The notes under the pieces were generated by a model, which was given only the letters and a program-made list of their open reading frames with translations, did no database searches and was not told the DNA's origin. A DNA stretch of 64,000 nt from Nocardia caishijiensis NBRC 108228 (GTDB taxonomy: Bacteria; Actinomycetota; Actinomycetes; Mycobacteriales; Mycobacteriaceae). Positions 8,511 to 16,333 of the stretch are shown in pieces (positions within the stretch are counted from its first letter, which is position 1; every line of letters starts with the position of its first letter). The position numbers were made by a program, and so were the translations under genes. Where the stretch lies: the NCBI RefSeq assembly GCF_001612825.1, contig NZ_BDBE01000038.1:124001-188000 (forward strand), given 5' to 3'.

Positions 8511-9646
8511 GAACGACGCTCCCAGAAGGCCGGGCCGAGCGGCTCGATGAAGTCGCCCGCGGCGACCAGGAAGCCCTCGGAGTTGACGGTGATCGGCAGC
8601 TGAGGCAGCGCGCGGGCGGCCGGACCGAAGACCGGCTTACCCCACTCGGTCGCCGAGAACTGCGACTGGTGGCACGGGCACAGGATCCGGTTGGTCTGCT
8701 GCTCGAACAGCGAGGTCGGGCAGCCGAGGTGGGTGCAGATCTTCGAGTAGGCGAAGTAGTCGCCGTAGTTGAAGCTCTCCTGGCCCTTGCGCTTGATCGC
8801 CTTCTCGGCGTCCTCGGTGCGCAGCCGGATCAGCATCACGGAGTTACGGATGCCGCGCAGCGACTGCAGGGTGGCGTGCGAATCGCCGCGCCACTTCTCT
8901 TTCCAGGGGAAGACGGTTTCCATCGCACCCGCGTCGAGATCCTCCGGGCGCACCAGGACGATGTCGTCGGGGCGGCCGGTGTCGCGGCGGATGTAGACGG
9001 TCTCGCCCTCGTAGTCCGGGGTCCAGCCCGACACCCACAGCGGCGACTTGTCCTTCTTCGCCCACGGGTTCTTGATCATCCCGCCGATGAACACCATCGC
9101 GGCACCGAGTCCGAGCACACCGACACCGGCACCGGCGGTGCCGAGCATCATCTTGCGCCGACCAAGGGTGGAGGTCTCGAGCGCGTCCTGCAGCTCGGCG
9201 GCCAGGGTGCGGCGCTCGACCTCGTCGGACGGGCCGTCGTGGCGCTGCTGGATGGAGATCTCGGCGGGGATGAACCGCTTGCGGATCAGCACCACCGCGA
9301 TACCGATGACCAGCACCGAGATACCGAAGGTGAGACCGATCAGCGGGGTGAACAGCGAGTAGGCCTCGTGGCCTTCGTCGCCCTTGCCCTTCCACTCCCA
9401 CGGCCAGAACAGGAAGACACCGATCAGCGCGGCGGCCGCGAGACCGGAAACGGCGAACCAGAACGTGACGGCACGCTCGGCACGCTTCTCGGCGCGGGTA
9501 CCGGCCACCGGCCAGCGCTCGCCGCGGTACACGACCTCGACGTCGTCCCGCGCGGTACCGAGTTCGACGAGCTCCGCACGCGACATCGCGTCCAGTTCGT
9601 CTTCGGTGGGTTCGCGACCCATGTCGCTTCGCTCCTGTCCACTCAT
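8507..9646 (-). CDS. qcrA: Cytochrome bc1 complex Rieske iron-sulfur subunit
   Basis: The 379-residue Rieske protein carries the 2Fe-2S cluster that takes electrons from menaquinol to the diheme cytochrome c. The cluster motifs CTHLGCP and CPCHQSQF are near residues 295 and 318, spaced as in the family. Three membrane segments precede them, as is typical of actinobacterial QcrA (most other bacteria have one): roughly residues 75-95, 110-132 and 178-198. An ATG at 9622 is a possible alternative start, shortening the protein by eight residues. It lies between qcrC (40-base gap from the 9687 stop) and qcrB (4-base overlap). Confidence 0.96.
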   Translation of the reverse strand: MSGQERSDMGREPTEDELDAMSRAELVELGTARDDVEVVYRGERWPVAGTRAEKRAERAVTFWFAVSGLAAAALIGVFLFWPWEWKGKGDEGHEAYSLFTPLIGLTFGISVLVIGIAVVLIRKRFIPAEISIQQRHDGPSDEVERRTLAAELQDALETSTLGRRKMMLGTAGAGVGVLGLGAAMVFIGGMIKNPWAKKDKSPLWVSGWTPDYEGETVYIRRDTGRPDDIVLVRPEDLDAGAMETVFPWKEKWRGDSHATLQSLRGIRNSVMLIRLRTEDAEKAIKRKGQESFNYGDYFAYSKICTHLGCPTSLFEQQTNRILCPCHQSQFSATEWGKPVFGPAARALPQLPITVNSEGFLVAAGDFIEPLGPAFWERRS

Positions 9647-9686
9647 GACTGTGTCCTATCCGACGCGCCAAGCGCGACCTGCCCGA

Positions 9687-10544
9687 TCACGTGCGGGAAC
9701 CGATCCACATGGCCGCACCGACGGTGGCGGTGATGCCGATGACCCAGATGGCAAGACCCTCGGTCGCCGGACCGAAACCGCCGAGATCCCAGCCGCCGGG
9801 CGACTTCTCCTCCGCGGCGTTCTTGACATAGGCGACGATGTCGCGCTTCTCGTCCGGCGTCAGCTGCCGGTCGGAGAACTTGGGCATGTTCTGCGGGCCG
9901 GTGAGCATCGCGTCGTAGATCTGCTGCTCGTTGGCCGGCTCGAGCGGCGGAGCGAACTTACCGCCCGACAGCGCGCCACCACGACCGGTGAAGTTGTGGC
10001 AGGACGCGCAGTTCATGCGGAACAGCTCCGAACCGCGACCGATGTCGTCACCGCGCAGGGATTCCTGGGCGATCTCACCGTTGGCGTCGCGGATCACCGA
10101 GGGGCCACCGCCGTTGGCGGCGACGTAGGCGCCGAGCGCGTCGGTCTGATGCGCGTCGAACTTCTCCGGCTTGCGCATGGCCTGGGCCTCGTTGCGCACC
10201 ATCGGCATACGGCCGGAGGACACCTGGAAGTAGACGGCGGCCTCGCCGACACCGATCAGGCTCGGGCCGCGATCCGGCACACCCTGCAGGTTCGCACCGT
10301 GGCAGGTGATGCACGAGGTCTCGTAGAGCTGCTTGCCCTCGCGGATCAGCGCCGACTGGTCCTCGTGCGCGGTGGCGATCTGCGGCTCGGGAGTGAGCGC
10401 GCTCGCCAGGAAGCCGGCTCCGACGAGGCCGACCATCAGCGCGAGCGCACCCGCGATACGACGGCGGGCGCGACGCTGCTTGCGCGTCTTGGCAGCCTGA
10501 CCGGCGCCTGCGGGCTCGGGGGCCGACGGGGGAGATGAACTCAT
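9687..10544 (-). CDS. qcrC: Cytochrome bc1 complex diheme cytochrome c subunit
   Basis: This 285-residue subunit passes electrons from the Rieske protein directly to the CuA centre of the aa3 oxidase, replacing a soluble cytochrome c in Actinobacteria. Two heme c attachment motifs are visible, CITCH and CASCH, in two tandem cytochrome domains. An N-terminal membrane anchor (AGALALMVGLVGAGFLASAL) and a C-terminal one (LAIWVIGITATVGAAMWIG) flank them. The ATG at 10544 is chosen because AAAGGG sits about nine bases upstream; an in-frame ATG further out lacks such a site. The gene follows ctaE by 58 bases. Confidence 0.96.
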   Translation of the reverse strand: MSSSPPSAPEPAGAGQAAKTRKQRRARRRIAGALALMVGLVGAGFLASALTPEPQIATAHEDQSALIREGKQLYETSCITCHGANLQGVPDRGPSLIGVGEAAVYFQVSSGRMPMVRNEAQAMRKPEKFDAHQTDALGAYVAANGGGPSVIRDANGEIAQESLRGDDIGRGSELFRMNCASCHNFTGRGGALSGGKFAPPLEPANEQQIYDAMLTGPQNMPKFSDRQLTPDEKRDIVAYVKNAAEEKSPGGWDLGGFGPATEGLAIWVIGITATVGAAMWIGSRT

Positions 10545-10602
10545 CTGTAGTCCCTTTGGAGTAGACGGAACCGACTTGTGCAAAAGCTTGTGTGCCCGCG
10601 GG

Positions 10603-11214
10603 CTAGCTGACGAAGTAGATCGTGGCGAACAGCCCGATCCAGACGATGTCGACGAAATGCCAGTAGTAGGACACCACGATGGCGGCGGTGGCCTGCGCGG
10701 GGGTGAACTTGCTCAGCGTGGTGCGGATGAGCAGGAACACGAACGCGATCAGACCGCCGATCACGTGCAGACCGTGGAAGCCGGTGGTGATGTAGAAGAC
10801 CGAGCCGTAGGAGCTGCCCGCGATGGTCGTGCCCTCGTGCGCCAGGTGGTAGTACTCGTACGCCTGACCGGCGACGAAGAAGGCACCCATCAGCAGGGTG
10901 ATCGTGTACCAGCGGCGCAGGCCGAACACGTCGCCCTTCTCCGCGGCGAACACGCCCATCTGGCAGGTGAACGACGATGCGATCAGCACGGCCGTCACCG
11001 GAACAGCCAACGCGAGGTTCAGCTCGGTGGGCTCCGGGGGCCAGTTGCCGTGCGCCTGCGCGCGCGCAACGAAGTACATGGCGAAGAGGCCGGCGAAGAA
11101 CATCAGCTCGCTCGACAGCCAGATGATGGTTCCGACGCTGACCATGTTGGGCCGGTTCAGCGAATGCACACGCTGAGTAATGGCCGATCCTGGGGTGCCT
11201 ACTGCGGTCGTCAC
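10603..11214 (-). CDS. ctaE: Cytochrome c oxidase subunit III
   Basis: A 203-residue membrane subunit of the aa3 terminal oxidase, with five or more hydrophobic segments and the family segments TIIWLSSELMFFAG, GFHGLHVIGG and YYWHFVDIVWI near the C-terminus. The length equals that of mycobacterial CtaE when the GTG at 11214 (VTTAVGTPG) is used; the frame is open further upstream but that part is not conserved and crosses the divergent promoter region. It is the first gene of the bc1 operon, an arrangement that reflects the physical bc1-aa3 supercomplex of Actinobacteria. Subunits II and IV are encoded 26 kb away at 37-39 kb. Confidence 0.95.
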   Translation of the reverse strand: MTTAVGTPGSAITQRVHSLNRPNMVSVGTIIWLSSELMFFAGLFAMYFVARAQAHGNWPPEPTELNLALAVPVTAVLIASSFTCQMGVFAAEKGDVFGLRRWYTITLLMGAFFVAGQAYEYYHLAHEGTTIAGSSYGSVFYITTGFHGLHVIGGLIAFVFLLIRTTLSKFTPAQATAAIVVSYYWHFVDIVWIGLFATIYFVS

Positions 11215-11348
11215 GGGGTAAGTATGACTCTTCGTAGTACGACAGCTGTACCCGGGTACGAAAGTTTGTCGCGCGGACCGGAAAACCCACGTACAGAGGG
11301 GGTCCGGCGGAGCTGTCGGCGTGTTGGCGACGAGCGCGTGACAACTCA

Positions 11349-11376
11349 TTGTGACAGCGTTGGATGTGGATAGGCT
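11349..11376 (+). promoter_or_regulatory. Candidate promoter for the 11407 gene
   Basis: TTGTGA (11349-11354) and TAGGCT (11371-11376) are spaced by 16 bases and lie about 30 bases before the ATG at 11407. They resemble housekeeping sigma-factor boxes of Actinobacteria. The assignment is by eye only. Confidence 0.42.
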
Positions 11377-11406
11377 GAGACGAGGCGTGGGGACGAGGAG
11401 GCGACG

Positions 11407-11826
11407 ATGGTCGTAGTGCGGATGTGGCGGCGGCTCTTCGGTGGGCAACCCGGTGGGCTCGATCCCACGCGCGCGGATCTGGTCGTGGTCGCGTCGAGTT
11501 TCGACGACGCCGAGGCGTCCTCGGTCGCGCTCGACCGGGCCGTCGACCTGGATCGCGGCGCGCAGGCGGTGCTGCGGCATCATCTGCGGCTGCCCGCCGA
11601 GCGGATCGACGAGGCCTGCGAGATCGCCGGATACGACGGCTACGAGCGCGCGGAGGCGGTGCGCGGGGTCTCCGACGATCTGGTCCCGGTGGTATTGCAG
11701 CGGGTGCAGATGCTCGACCCGCTCACGATCTCGCAAGAACGCTCACGGATGGCGGGGCTCGCGCAACGCCACGACGGCGTCGCCGACGGGTGGGACGCGC
11801 TGCAGCCGCCACGTCCGGCCGCCTAA
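11407..11826 (+). CDS. Conserved hypothetical protein, 139 aa
   Basis: A small soluble protein that I do not recognise. It begins with ATG after a strong GAGGAGG site. It has a basic N-terminus, then LVVVASSFDDAEASSVALDRAVDLDRGAQAVLRHHL-type helical sequence rich in Ala, Asp and Arg, and ends shortly after GWDALQPP. It has no signal peptide, membrane segment or obvious catalytic motif. It is divergent from ctaE and lies just upstream of trpD, separated by a repeat-bearing spacer. The helical, charge-rich content suggests a small regulator or adaptor, but nothing supports a specific role. Confidence 0.65.
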   Translation: MVVVRMWRRLFGGQPGGLDPTRADLVVVASSFDDAEASSVALDRAVDLDRGAQAVLRHHLRLPAERIDEACEIAGYDGYERAEAVRGVSDDLVPVVLQRVQMLDPLTISQERSRMAGLAQRHDGVADGWDALQPPRPAA

Positions 11827-11843
11827 ACTGGCCGATCGAGCGC

Positions 11844-11930
11844 TACTCGGTAGCGCAACCTGGTAGCGCCACTCGGTAGCGCGACTCGGTTGCGGTTCGG
11901 TCCGGTTGCGCACCTTGTATGCGCAACCCC
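11844..11930 (+). repeat. Degenerate short tandem repeat upstream of trpD
   Basis: The spacer contains several imperfect copies of a unit about 12-13 bases long, ACTCGGTAGCGCR: ACTCGGTAGCGCA, ACCTGGTAGCGCC, ACTCGGTAGCGCG, ACTCGGTTGCGGT, then looser CGGTTGCGC-like copies. It lies 36 or more bases before the trpD start. It could be an operator array, a leader element or a slippage-prone neutral repeat. Confidence 0.65.
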
Positions 11931-11965
11931 GTTGCGCCCGTCGTCGAAACGGAGATGCAGAGCAG

Positions 11966-13075
11966 ATGAGCGTGCGCAGCTGGCCCCAGGTGCTCGGGAC
12001 CCTCGCCGATGGCGGCGACCTCGGCGCCGACGACACGGCCTGGGTGATCGACGAGATCTTCACCGACAACGCCACCGCCGCCCAGATCGCGGCCTTCGGG
12101 GTGGCCATGAAGATCAAGGGCCCCACCCCGGCCGAGTTGGCGGGCATGGTGTCGGGGATGCTCGGGCACGCACGGCTGGTGCACGTGGACGGCGACGCGG
12201 TCGACATCGTGGGCACCGGCGGTGACCGGTCCGGCTCGGTGAACATCTCGACCATGTCCTCGGTGGTCGTTGCCTCGGCGGGTGTGCCGGTGGTCAAGCA
12301 CGGCAACCGCGCGGCCTCCTCGAAGGCCGGTGGCGCCGATGTGCTCGAGGCGCTGGGGGTGAAGCTCACGCTCGGCCCGGAGTCGGTGGCGCGCTCGGTC
12401 CGCGAGGCCGGGATCGGGTTCTGTTTCGCGCCGCTGTTCCATTCGGGCTTGCGTTTCGCGGGGGCGGCGCGCAAGGAGATCGGCATTCCGACGGTCTTCA
12501 ATGTGCTCGGCCCGCTGACCAACCCGGCCCAGCCCCGGGCGGGTCTGATCGGATGCGCGTTCGCGGATCTGGCGCCGGTGATCGCGGGCGTGTTCGCCCG
12601 GCGCCGCTTCGCCGACCCGGCACCGGGTGCGACGGGTACGCCGGATGAATACAGCGCCAGCGCGCTGGTGGTGCGCGGACGTGACGGGCTCGACGAGATC
12701 ACGACCTCGGACCTGACCGACGTGTGGGTGGTCAGTGGCGGTCGGATCAGGCAGACCGTGCTCGACCCGACCGCGCTCGGCATCGCCCGCGTCGATCTGG
12801 ACGAGTTGCGCGGCGGCGACGCGACCGAGAACGCGCGGATCGCGCGGGAGGTCTTCGCGGGGACACCGGGTCCGGTGCGTGACGCGGTGCTGCTGAATTC
12901 GGCCGCGGCGATCGTCGCCTACGACCTGTCGCGCGGGGTCGGCGACGTCGATCTGGATCTGGAGGCCGCGCTGTCCACGGCGATGGGACGCGCCGCCGCC
13001 GCGGTGGACAGCGGCGCGTCCGCGAAGTTGCTGCAGACCTGGGCCGAACTCACCCAGGTCCTCGACGAAAGCTGA
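11966..13075 (+). CDS. trpD: Anthranilate phosphoribosyltransferase
   Basis: This enzyme transfers phosphoribose from PRPP to anthranilate, the second step of tryptophan synthesis. The 369-residue product carries the PRPP-binding motif GTGGDRSGSVNIST near residue 80, KHGNRAASS near residue 112 and the anthranilate-site segment FCFAPLFHSGLRFAG near residue 152. The ATG at 11966 has GGAG about 12 bases upstream and gives a normal N-terminus. It stands alone, away from other trp genes except the TrpF-like gene 0.8 kb downstream on the other strand. It converges with the Lrp-domain gene with only five bases between their stops. Confidence 0.95.
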   Translation: MSVRSWPQVLGTLADGGDLGADDTAWVIDEIFTDNATAAQIAAFGVAMKIKGPTPAELAGMVSGMLGHARLVHVDGDAVDIVGTGGDRSGSVNISTMSSVVVASAGVPVVKHGNRAASSKAGGADVLEALGVKLTLGPESVARSVREAGIGFCFAPLFHSGLRFAGAARKEIGIPTVFNVLGPLTNPAQPRAGLIGCAFADLAPVIAGVFARRRFADPAPGATGTPDEYSASALVVRGRDGLDEITTSDLTDVWVVSGGRIRQTVLDPTALGIARVDLDELRGGDATENARIAREVFAGTPGPVRDAVLLNSAAAIVAYDLSRGVGDVDLDLEAALSTAMGRAAAAVDSGASAKLLQTWAELTQVLDES

Positions 13076-13080
13076 AAGCC

Positions 13081-13356
13081 CTACTCCCCCAGGGAGAATC
13101 CGGCTTCCACGTCGGCACTGGAATACGACTTGAAGGCGATGTGGGTGGTGGTGCGCACCACCCCGTCGACCTTGTCGATGCCCTCGGTGACGACCTCGGC
13201 GATGCGCGCGTGGTCGCGCACCCGCACGATCGCGATCAGGTCCACATCGCCCGCGCAGGAGTACACCTCGGCGACTCCAGCGGTATCGGCGAGCGCCTGC
13301 GCGGTCTCGGGGATACGGGAGTTCTCGGCCTGGATCAGCACGATCGCGGTAATCAT
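13081..13356 (-). CDS. Stand-alone Lrp/AsnC ligand-binding (RAM) domain protein
   Basis: A 91-residue protein equal to the C-terminal effector domain of Lrp/AsnC regulators without the DNA-binding helix-turn-helix. The typical alternation AIVLIQAENSRIPETAQAL, then GVAEVYSCAGDVDLIAIVRVRD and a final strand TTTHIAFKSY gives the beta-alpha-beta-beta-alpha-beta pattern. Such stand-alone proteins form oligomers that bind amino acids and may regulate enzymes or other Lrp proteins. Here it lies between trpD (convergent) and the TrpF-like gene (same strand, 4 bases upstream), so a link to aromatic amino acid sensing is plausible but unproven. Confidence 0.85.
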   Translation of the reverse strand: MITAIVLIQAENSRIPETAQALADTAGVAEVYSCAGDVDLIAIVRVRDHARIAEVVTEGIDKVDGVVRTTTHIAFKSYSSADVEAGFSLGE

Positions 13357-13360
13357 GGGA

Positions 13361-13912
13361 TCAGCCTAGAACTTCGGGTCGCTCGGTGGCCGCTTTGAAC
13401 CGTCGCATGAGGTCGTAGCTCTTCACACCGGGCGCCGTTTCCAGCGAACTCGACACATCGACGCCGTAGGGGCGGTGGCGGGTGATGACGTCGGCGACAT
13501 TGTCCGGATCGAGGCCACCGGCCAGCACGACTCGGCCCGGCTGGGCCCGCACCCAGTCGGGGAATTCCTCGAAGACGCCGCTGCCCACGCTGGCGTCGTA
13601 GAAGAAGTACTCGCTGGTCTGATCGGGTGCGGGCGGGGTCGAGGAGCAGAAGGCCAGGTTCGGCAGGTCGGCCCAGGTGTAGAGCTGGACGACGTCGAAG
13701 GCGTCGGCCACTTCGGCGACTTCCGCGTGTTCCAGGGCCACCGCGAAGGTGGTGATACGGCCGCGCGCGTAGTCGGCGAGGGCACGGGCCTGCTCGGGCG
13801 TGCGGTACCGCTTGCTCTTGGGCGTGACCATGACACCGATCGCCGAGTAGCCGAGCTCGACCGCCCAGTCGATCTGTTCCTCGGTGGTCAACCCACACAC
13901 CTTCACGAACAC
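13361..13912 (-). CDS. Phosphoribosylanthranilate isomerase-like protein (divergent TrpF)
   Basis: At 183 residues it is shorter than typical TrpF (about 200-220). The catalytic Cys in KVCGLT is at residue 6, and an Asp in FFYDAS matches the general-acid Asp of TrpF. KSKRYR, the phosphate-loop segment LAGGLDPDNV and VDVSSSLETAPGVKS are all recognisable. The usual QLHG motif is changed to QLYT and the centre is shortened. A GTG start is used, with GGAAAGGA upstream. Mycobacteria and Streptomyces lack TrpF and use the dual enzyme PriA, so this may be an accessory isomerase or have a new role. It is probably cotranscribed with the Lrp-domain gene that follows after four bases. Confidence 0.82.
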   Translation of the reverse strand: MFVKVCGLTTEEQIDWAVELGYSAIGVMVTPKSKRYRTPEQARALADYARGRITTFAVALEHAEVAEVADAFDVVQLYTWADLPNLAFCSSTPPAPDQTSEYFFYDASVGSGVFEEFPDWVRAQPGRVVLAGGLDPDNVADVITRHRPYGVDVSSSLETAPGVKSYDLMRRFKAATERPEVLG

Positions 13913-14063
13913 CGCAACCAGTCCTTTCCACCGTGAACGTCACCGACCATGATCCAGGACTGCCGAGGTACGTCTCGGCCAGGTTGATGTGACACCGCCG
14001 GTCGCTCCGCGTCGTTCCCGGACTGTTCGGCGCACAACGTGCGCCCGCTGCGGTTTCGGGCGA

Positions 14064-15980
14064 TCACCGCTGCGCCAGATACTGCTCCTGCTCGGACCGC
14101 ACTTCCGCCGCCTCCCGCGCCAGCTGCGCCCAGGCGACCCAGCGGGCGGCACCGTGCAGCGGTTCGCAGTAGCCGTCGCTGGTCCGGACGATTCGGGCAC
14201 CGGGTTTGGCGAGCCACCGCGCGATGACGCCGACCTCCTCCGGCGGCGCACCGAGGAGCGGGGGTACGTCGTGGGCGAACATGGGTGGCCTGTCGGCGCG
14301 CGACCCGGCGGGCTCGGCAAGCGACGGAGCCATGATCGGCGACGCGGGAGGCTCGGACGGATCGGTTGTCGCCGGGGCGTCGACGATTCCCGGGATCGGC
14401 ATCGCTGCTCGGGACGGTACGCGTTCCTTGCTCGGTGCCGCGTCGCCGAGATCGGGCACGACTGTTTCCGCGGCGGCCACGATCTGGTCTACGACGGCCA
14501 TGGGTGGGGTGCCGCGACGGGCGACGCCCGCGGCGGCGAGGCGGCCGTGGCGGATGACGGAGAATTCCCAGCCGCCCGCACCATCGGGGAGCGCGATGAT
14601 CAGTTCGGCGAGGCGGGCCAGCGCCGAGAGGCGTTGGGTGCGAGCCAGTTTGGTCACGACCGCGACAGCACGGTCGCGCAGGCGCGCTGCGGCCTCGAAA
14701 TGTTCTGCGGCCGAATAGGTTTCGATACGATCAAGCATCGCGCGCACGAGGGCGTCGGACCGGCCGGTGAGCAGGTCACGCACCGAATCGCAGGCAGGTG
14801 TGTACCCGGCCGCGTCCACGCCGTCTTCGCGGGCGGCCGGGCACCCGCCGACCAGCGCCGGTTGACAGGTGTGTTTCGCGGCGCGAGTGAGCCGGGTGGC
14901 GCAGGTGCGCAAGCGGGCGAACTCGGCGATCGTGAGGCCGACATCGACGGCATCGGTCCGAGAGTTGAAGGGGCCGAGGGCAGTTCGGGTGGGAGTACGC
15001 ACCGCCACCAGACGCGGGAACGGTTCGTCGGTCAGGCTGAGCCACCAGCCGCGCTTGGGGAACTTCGAGCGGCGGTTGTAGGGCGGGGCGTGGGCGGCGA
15101 GCAGGCGCAACTCGCGCACACCGGCTTCGAGGCCGTGCGCGCAGTCCACATGGTCGACCCGTTGCGCCAGGGCGACCATCTCTTTCATCCGGCCTCGCGT
15201 CTCCGACCCGGTGAAGTAGTTGCGTACGCGGCGGCGCAGATTCACCGCCGTCCCTATGTAGAGGACTTCGTCGGACGGGCCACGGAACAGATACACGCCG
15301 GGGGCAGCGGGCAGATCATTGGCGAAAGTACGCTTCGCGCGCTGCGTTCCGGTGACACCGGGCAAGTAGTCGAGCAGCTCCGTCAGGCTCTGCACACCCT
15401 GGTTACCGACGCGGGCGATCAGCGCGTGCAACACGTCGACGGTGGCGCGGGCATCGTCGAGGGCGCGGTGCGTCGGCGTGGTCGACGCACCGAGGATCTG
15501 TGCCAGCACCCCCAGCCGCGCCGACGGCGCCTCGTCGCGAGTGAGCACCCGCCGCGCCAGCTTCACCGTGCACAACACCTGCGGATTCGGCCACGCAATG
15601 TCCTGGCGCGCGGCCGCGGCTTTCAGAAACGCCGTGTCGAACCGGGCGTTGTGCGCCACCAGCACCGCCCCCGCCGCGAACTCGAGAAACCCCGGAAGCA
15701 CCGCCTCGATGCGCGGTGCGGCATACACCATCGCCGTGGTGATCCCGGTGATCCGCACGATCGCGGGCGGAATCTCGTACCCCGGATTCACCAGGGTCGC
15801 GAACTCCCCCAACACCTCTCCCCCACGCACCTTCACCGCCCCGATCTCGGTGATCGCGTCACCGTCGGGACTGGTCCCGGTGGTCTCCAGATCGACGACG
15901 ACGAAAGTGGTGGCATACAACGGCGTATCGAGCTCGTCGAAGGCCAACTGCCGCGCGGTCGGGAGTACAGGGTCGGGCAC
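14064..15980 (-). CDS. DEDDh exonuclease fused to UvrC-type GIY-YIG nuclease (Rv2191-like)
   Basis: A 638-residue two-domain DNA-repair type nuclease, the length of its mycobacterial counterpart. The N-terminal third is a DnaQ-like 3'-5' exonuclease: VVVDLETTG, HNARFD and HRALDDARAT supply the DEDDh residues. Then comes a GIY-YIG domain, DLPAAPGVYLFRG with VLYIGTAVNLRRRVRNYF, followed by a UvrC-like Cys-rich part and a UvrB-binding-like stretch AAHFEAAARLRDRAV-type helix. The C-terminus is variable and Pro/Ala-rich. The GTG at 15980 is preferred because the longer frame would run through the 24-bp inverted repeat at 16054-16120. Fusions of this kind (Cho/UvrC relatives) are thought to cut and trim damaged DNA. 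Confidence 0.85.
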   Translation of the reverse strand: MPDPVLPTARQLAFDELDTPLYATTFVVVDLETTGTSPDGDAITEIGAVKVRGGEVLGEFATLVNPGYEIPPAIVRITGITTAMVYAAPRIEAVLPGFLEFAAGAVLVAHNARFDTAFLKAAAARQDIAWPNPQVLCTVKLARRVLTRDEAPSARLGVLAQILGASTTPTHRALDDARATVDVLHALIARVGNQGVQSLTELLDYLPGVTGTQRAKRTFANDLPAAPGVYLFRGPSDEVLYIGTAVNLRRRVRNYFTGSETRGRMKEMVALAQRVDHVDCAHGLEAGVRELRLLAAHAPPYNRRSKFPKRGWWLSLTDEPFPRLVAVRTPTRTALGPFNSRTDAVDVGLTIAEFARLRTCATRLTRAAKHTCQPALVGGCPAAREDGVDAAGYTPACDSVRDLLTGRSDALVRAMLDRIETYSAAEHFEAAARLRDRAVAVVTKLARTQRLSALARLAELIIALPDGAGGWEFSVIRHGRLAAAGVARRGTPPMAVVDQIVAAAETVVPDLGDAAPSKERVPSRAAMPIPGIVDAPATTDPSEPPASPIMAPSLAEPAGSRADRPPMFAHDVPPLLGAPPEEVGVIARWLAKPGARIVRTSDGYCEPLHGAARWVAWAQLAREAAEVRSEQEQYLAQR

Positions 15981-16053
15981 GGACAGCAGAGTAAGGAAAG
16001 GGTCCGACAGTGTTGGTTGGAGCGCTGGCGCGCTCGAGTCGGCGGCCCCTGCG

Positions 16054-16120
16054 GTCCCGACGATCAGGTGCCGGTGCTTGCTCCTTCGTCGCGTACGCAC
16101 CGGCACCTGATCGTCGGGAC
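16054..16120. repeat. Perfect 24-bp inverted repeat with 19-base loop
   Basis: The arms 16054-16077 and 16097-16120 are exact reverse complements; the left one begins GTCCCGACGATCAGG and ends GCCGGTGC. The element sits in the 353-base gap (15981-16333) between the TPR gene end and the exonuclease gene start, both on the minus strand. No T-run follows on either strand, so it is not a classical terminator. It could be an extragenic palindromic element or a remnant of a mobile element. I see nothing else in that gap. Confidence 0.85.
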
Positions 16121-16333
16121 GGCCGCCGACCGCCGCTGCGCGGCGATCCCTCCTCGAGGTCGGGATGTGCGGGACCGGATCGGTGGTTATGGGCATGACT
16201 CGAGTAGCTCTGGTCGAAGGGCGCGCGAGCGTGACGACGGTAGGTGACGCACGCTGCGTCGAGTGGGCCCGGACGTGGTGGCGCTGTGGGGTGCGGCAGA
16301 TTGTTCGGGGGCTTCGGGTGTATGACTCGTTGC

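Noticed and set aside
13989..16247. A 752-codon open frame opposite the exonuclease/GIY-YIG gene
   Set aside because: It has no recognisable protein features, and the minus-strand gene carries complete nuclease motifs.
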